DNA from: Bacteroidia bacterium
Lineage (GTDB): Bacteria > Bacteroidota > Bacteroidia > NS11-12g > UBA955
Assembly: GCA_023254645.1 (NCBI GenBank)
Contig: JALRLA010000223.1
Span: forward strand, 1 to 6,670
DNA length: 6,670 bases
Direction: 5' to 3'
The position numbers and the translations under genes were made by a program. Shown piece after piece: positions 6,210 through 6,670 of this stretch (within the stretch, counting starts at the first letter, position 1; the number at the start of each line of letters is the position of its first letter). Below the pieces are notes generated by a model. It was not told where the DNA came from, made no database searches, and saw only the letters and a list, made by a program, of their open reading frames with translations.

Positions 6210-6670
6210 ATGAAAAAGATTGCGTATACCCTATTGGCCGCTCTGGCCATTGTTGCTTGTTCATCACCTGAAGGCAACTCACTCGAAGCAAAAAAGAAAG
6301 AACTGGAAGACTTGAACAAACAAATTGCGGAACTCCAAACACAAGCCAAAAACTTGGAAATAGAAATCCTCGAAATGGATAGCTCAGGTTCTACCGGCAA
6401 GTTGGTTGCTGTGCAAACCTTAAGCTCAAGCACTTTTGAAAGCTATGTTAGCCTTGAAGGCGTTGTCGACGCCGAAGAGAGCACCCTGGCCACCGCACAA
6501 GTACCCGGATTGATTACTCAAGTATTGGTCAAAGCGGGACAGCGTGTCACCAAAGGCCAAACCTTGGCCCTGTTGGATCAATCTACCTTGAACAAAAGCC
6601 GTATCGAACTCCAGCAAAAATTGGAATTCGCTACAACCGTTTTCGATAAGCAAGCCCGTCTGTGGAGCCA
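6210..6670 (+). CDS. Efflux periplasmic adaptor (membrane fusion protein), lipoprotein, cut by the window edge
   Basis: The frame is open from ATG 6210 to the edge: 153 codons plus two bases, with no stop. Adaptors of this kind link the inner-membrane pump to the TolC-like channel. Residues 1-17 are a lipoprotein signal, MKKIAYTLLAALAIVAC, with lipid-attached Cys17 followed by Ser-Ser. Residues 23-57 are a charged, Lys/Glu/Leu-rich short coiled coil ahead of the adaptor core. Residues 76-124 begin the membrane-proximal and lipoyl-like domains, with VPGLITQVLVKAGQRVTKGQ at 98-117 and ALLD at 120-123, the hallmark half-motif of HlyD/AcrA adaptors. Residues 125-153 begin the alpha-hairpin. It follows the TolC-family gene by 13 bp in the same operon. 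An RND pump gene is the expected next gene, but ABC-type partners also occur with such adaptors. Confidence 0.93.
   Translation, partial: MKKIAYTLLAALAIVACSSPEGNSLEAKKKELEDLNKQIAELQTQAKNLEIEILEMDSSGSTGKLVAVQTLSSSTFESYVSLEGVVDAEESTLATAQVPGLITQVLVKAGQRVTKGQTLALLDQSTLNKSRIELQQKLEFATTVFDKQARLWS

Noticed and set aside
6191..6653. Minus-strand open frames at the right end
   Set aside because: They lie antisense to the adaptor gene, whose lipobox, coiled coil and lipoyl-like motif are clear on the plus strand.

Overview
The window looks like chromosomal DNA from a member of the Bacteroidota. Three things point there. Two start regions carry perfect matches to the phylum's TAnnTTTG -7 promoter element. 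No start codon is preceded by a convincing Shine-Dalgarno sequence. The first protein is a Bacteroidota-type outer-membrane barrel (DUF5723-like), with a signal peptide ending in Ala-Gln and DTVY-type periplasmic repeats. Order or genus cannot be fixed from this window. I see no insertion sequence, phage gene, CRISPR array, tRNA or rRNA.

Layout. Bases 1-44 may hold the last codons of a rightward gene (weak). Bases 66-2267, minus strand, encode a 733-residue exported protein with an N-terminal outer-membrane barrel region, a short run of 11-12-residue DT-Y repeats and a long C-terminal coiled coil. A 105-bp divergent promoter region (2268-2372) separates it from sppA (2373-4154, plus strand), a full-length two-domain signal peptide peptidase with both catalytic residues present.

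Bases 4155-4230 are a regulatory gap with a 30-bp imperfect palindrome and a perfect -7 element. They lead into a rightward operon: a TetR-family regulator (4231-4860), a TolC-family outer-membrane efflux protein (4850-6196, overlapping tetR by 11 bp) and a lipoprotein periplasmic adaptor (6210 to the window edge, truncated). The usual next gene, an inner-membrane pump, most likely RND type, would lie past the right edge.

How the genes work together. The last three genes form a standard tripartite efflux module with its own repressor at the head. The palindrome sits across the expected -33 position of the operon promoter, where a TetR repressor would be expected to act. sppA and the barrel/coiled-coil protein are both envelope genes but show no direct functional link to the pump. 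The window is mostly ordinary core and envelope content. I do not see a clearly new system. The items most worth a second look are the candidate operator, the barrel-plus-coiled-coil architecture with its many cysteines, and the very short mRNA leaders implied by the promoter positions.
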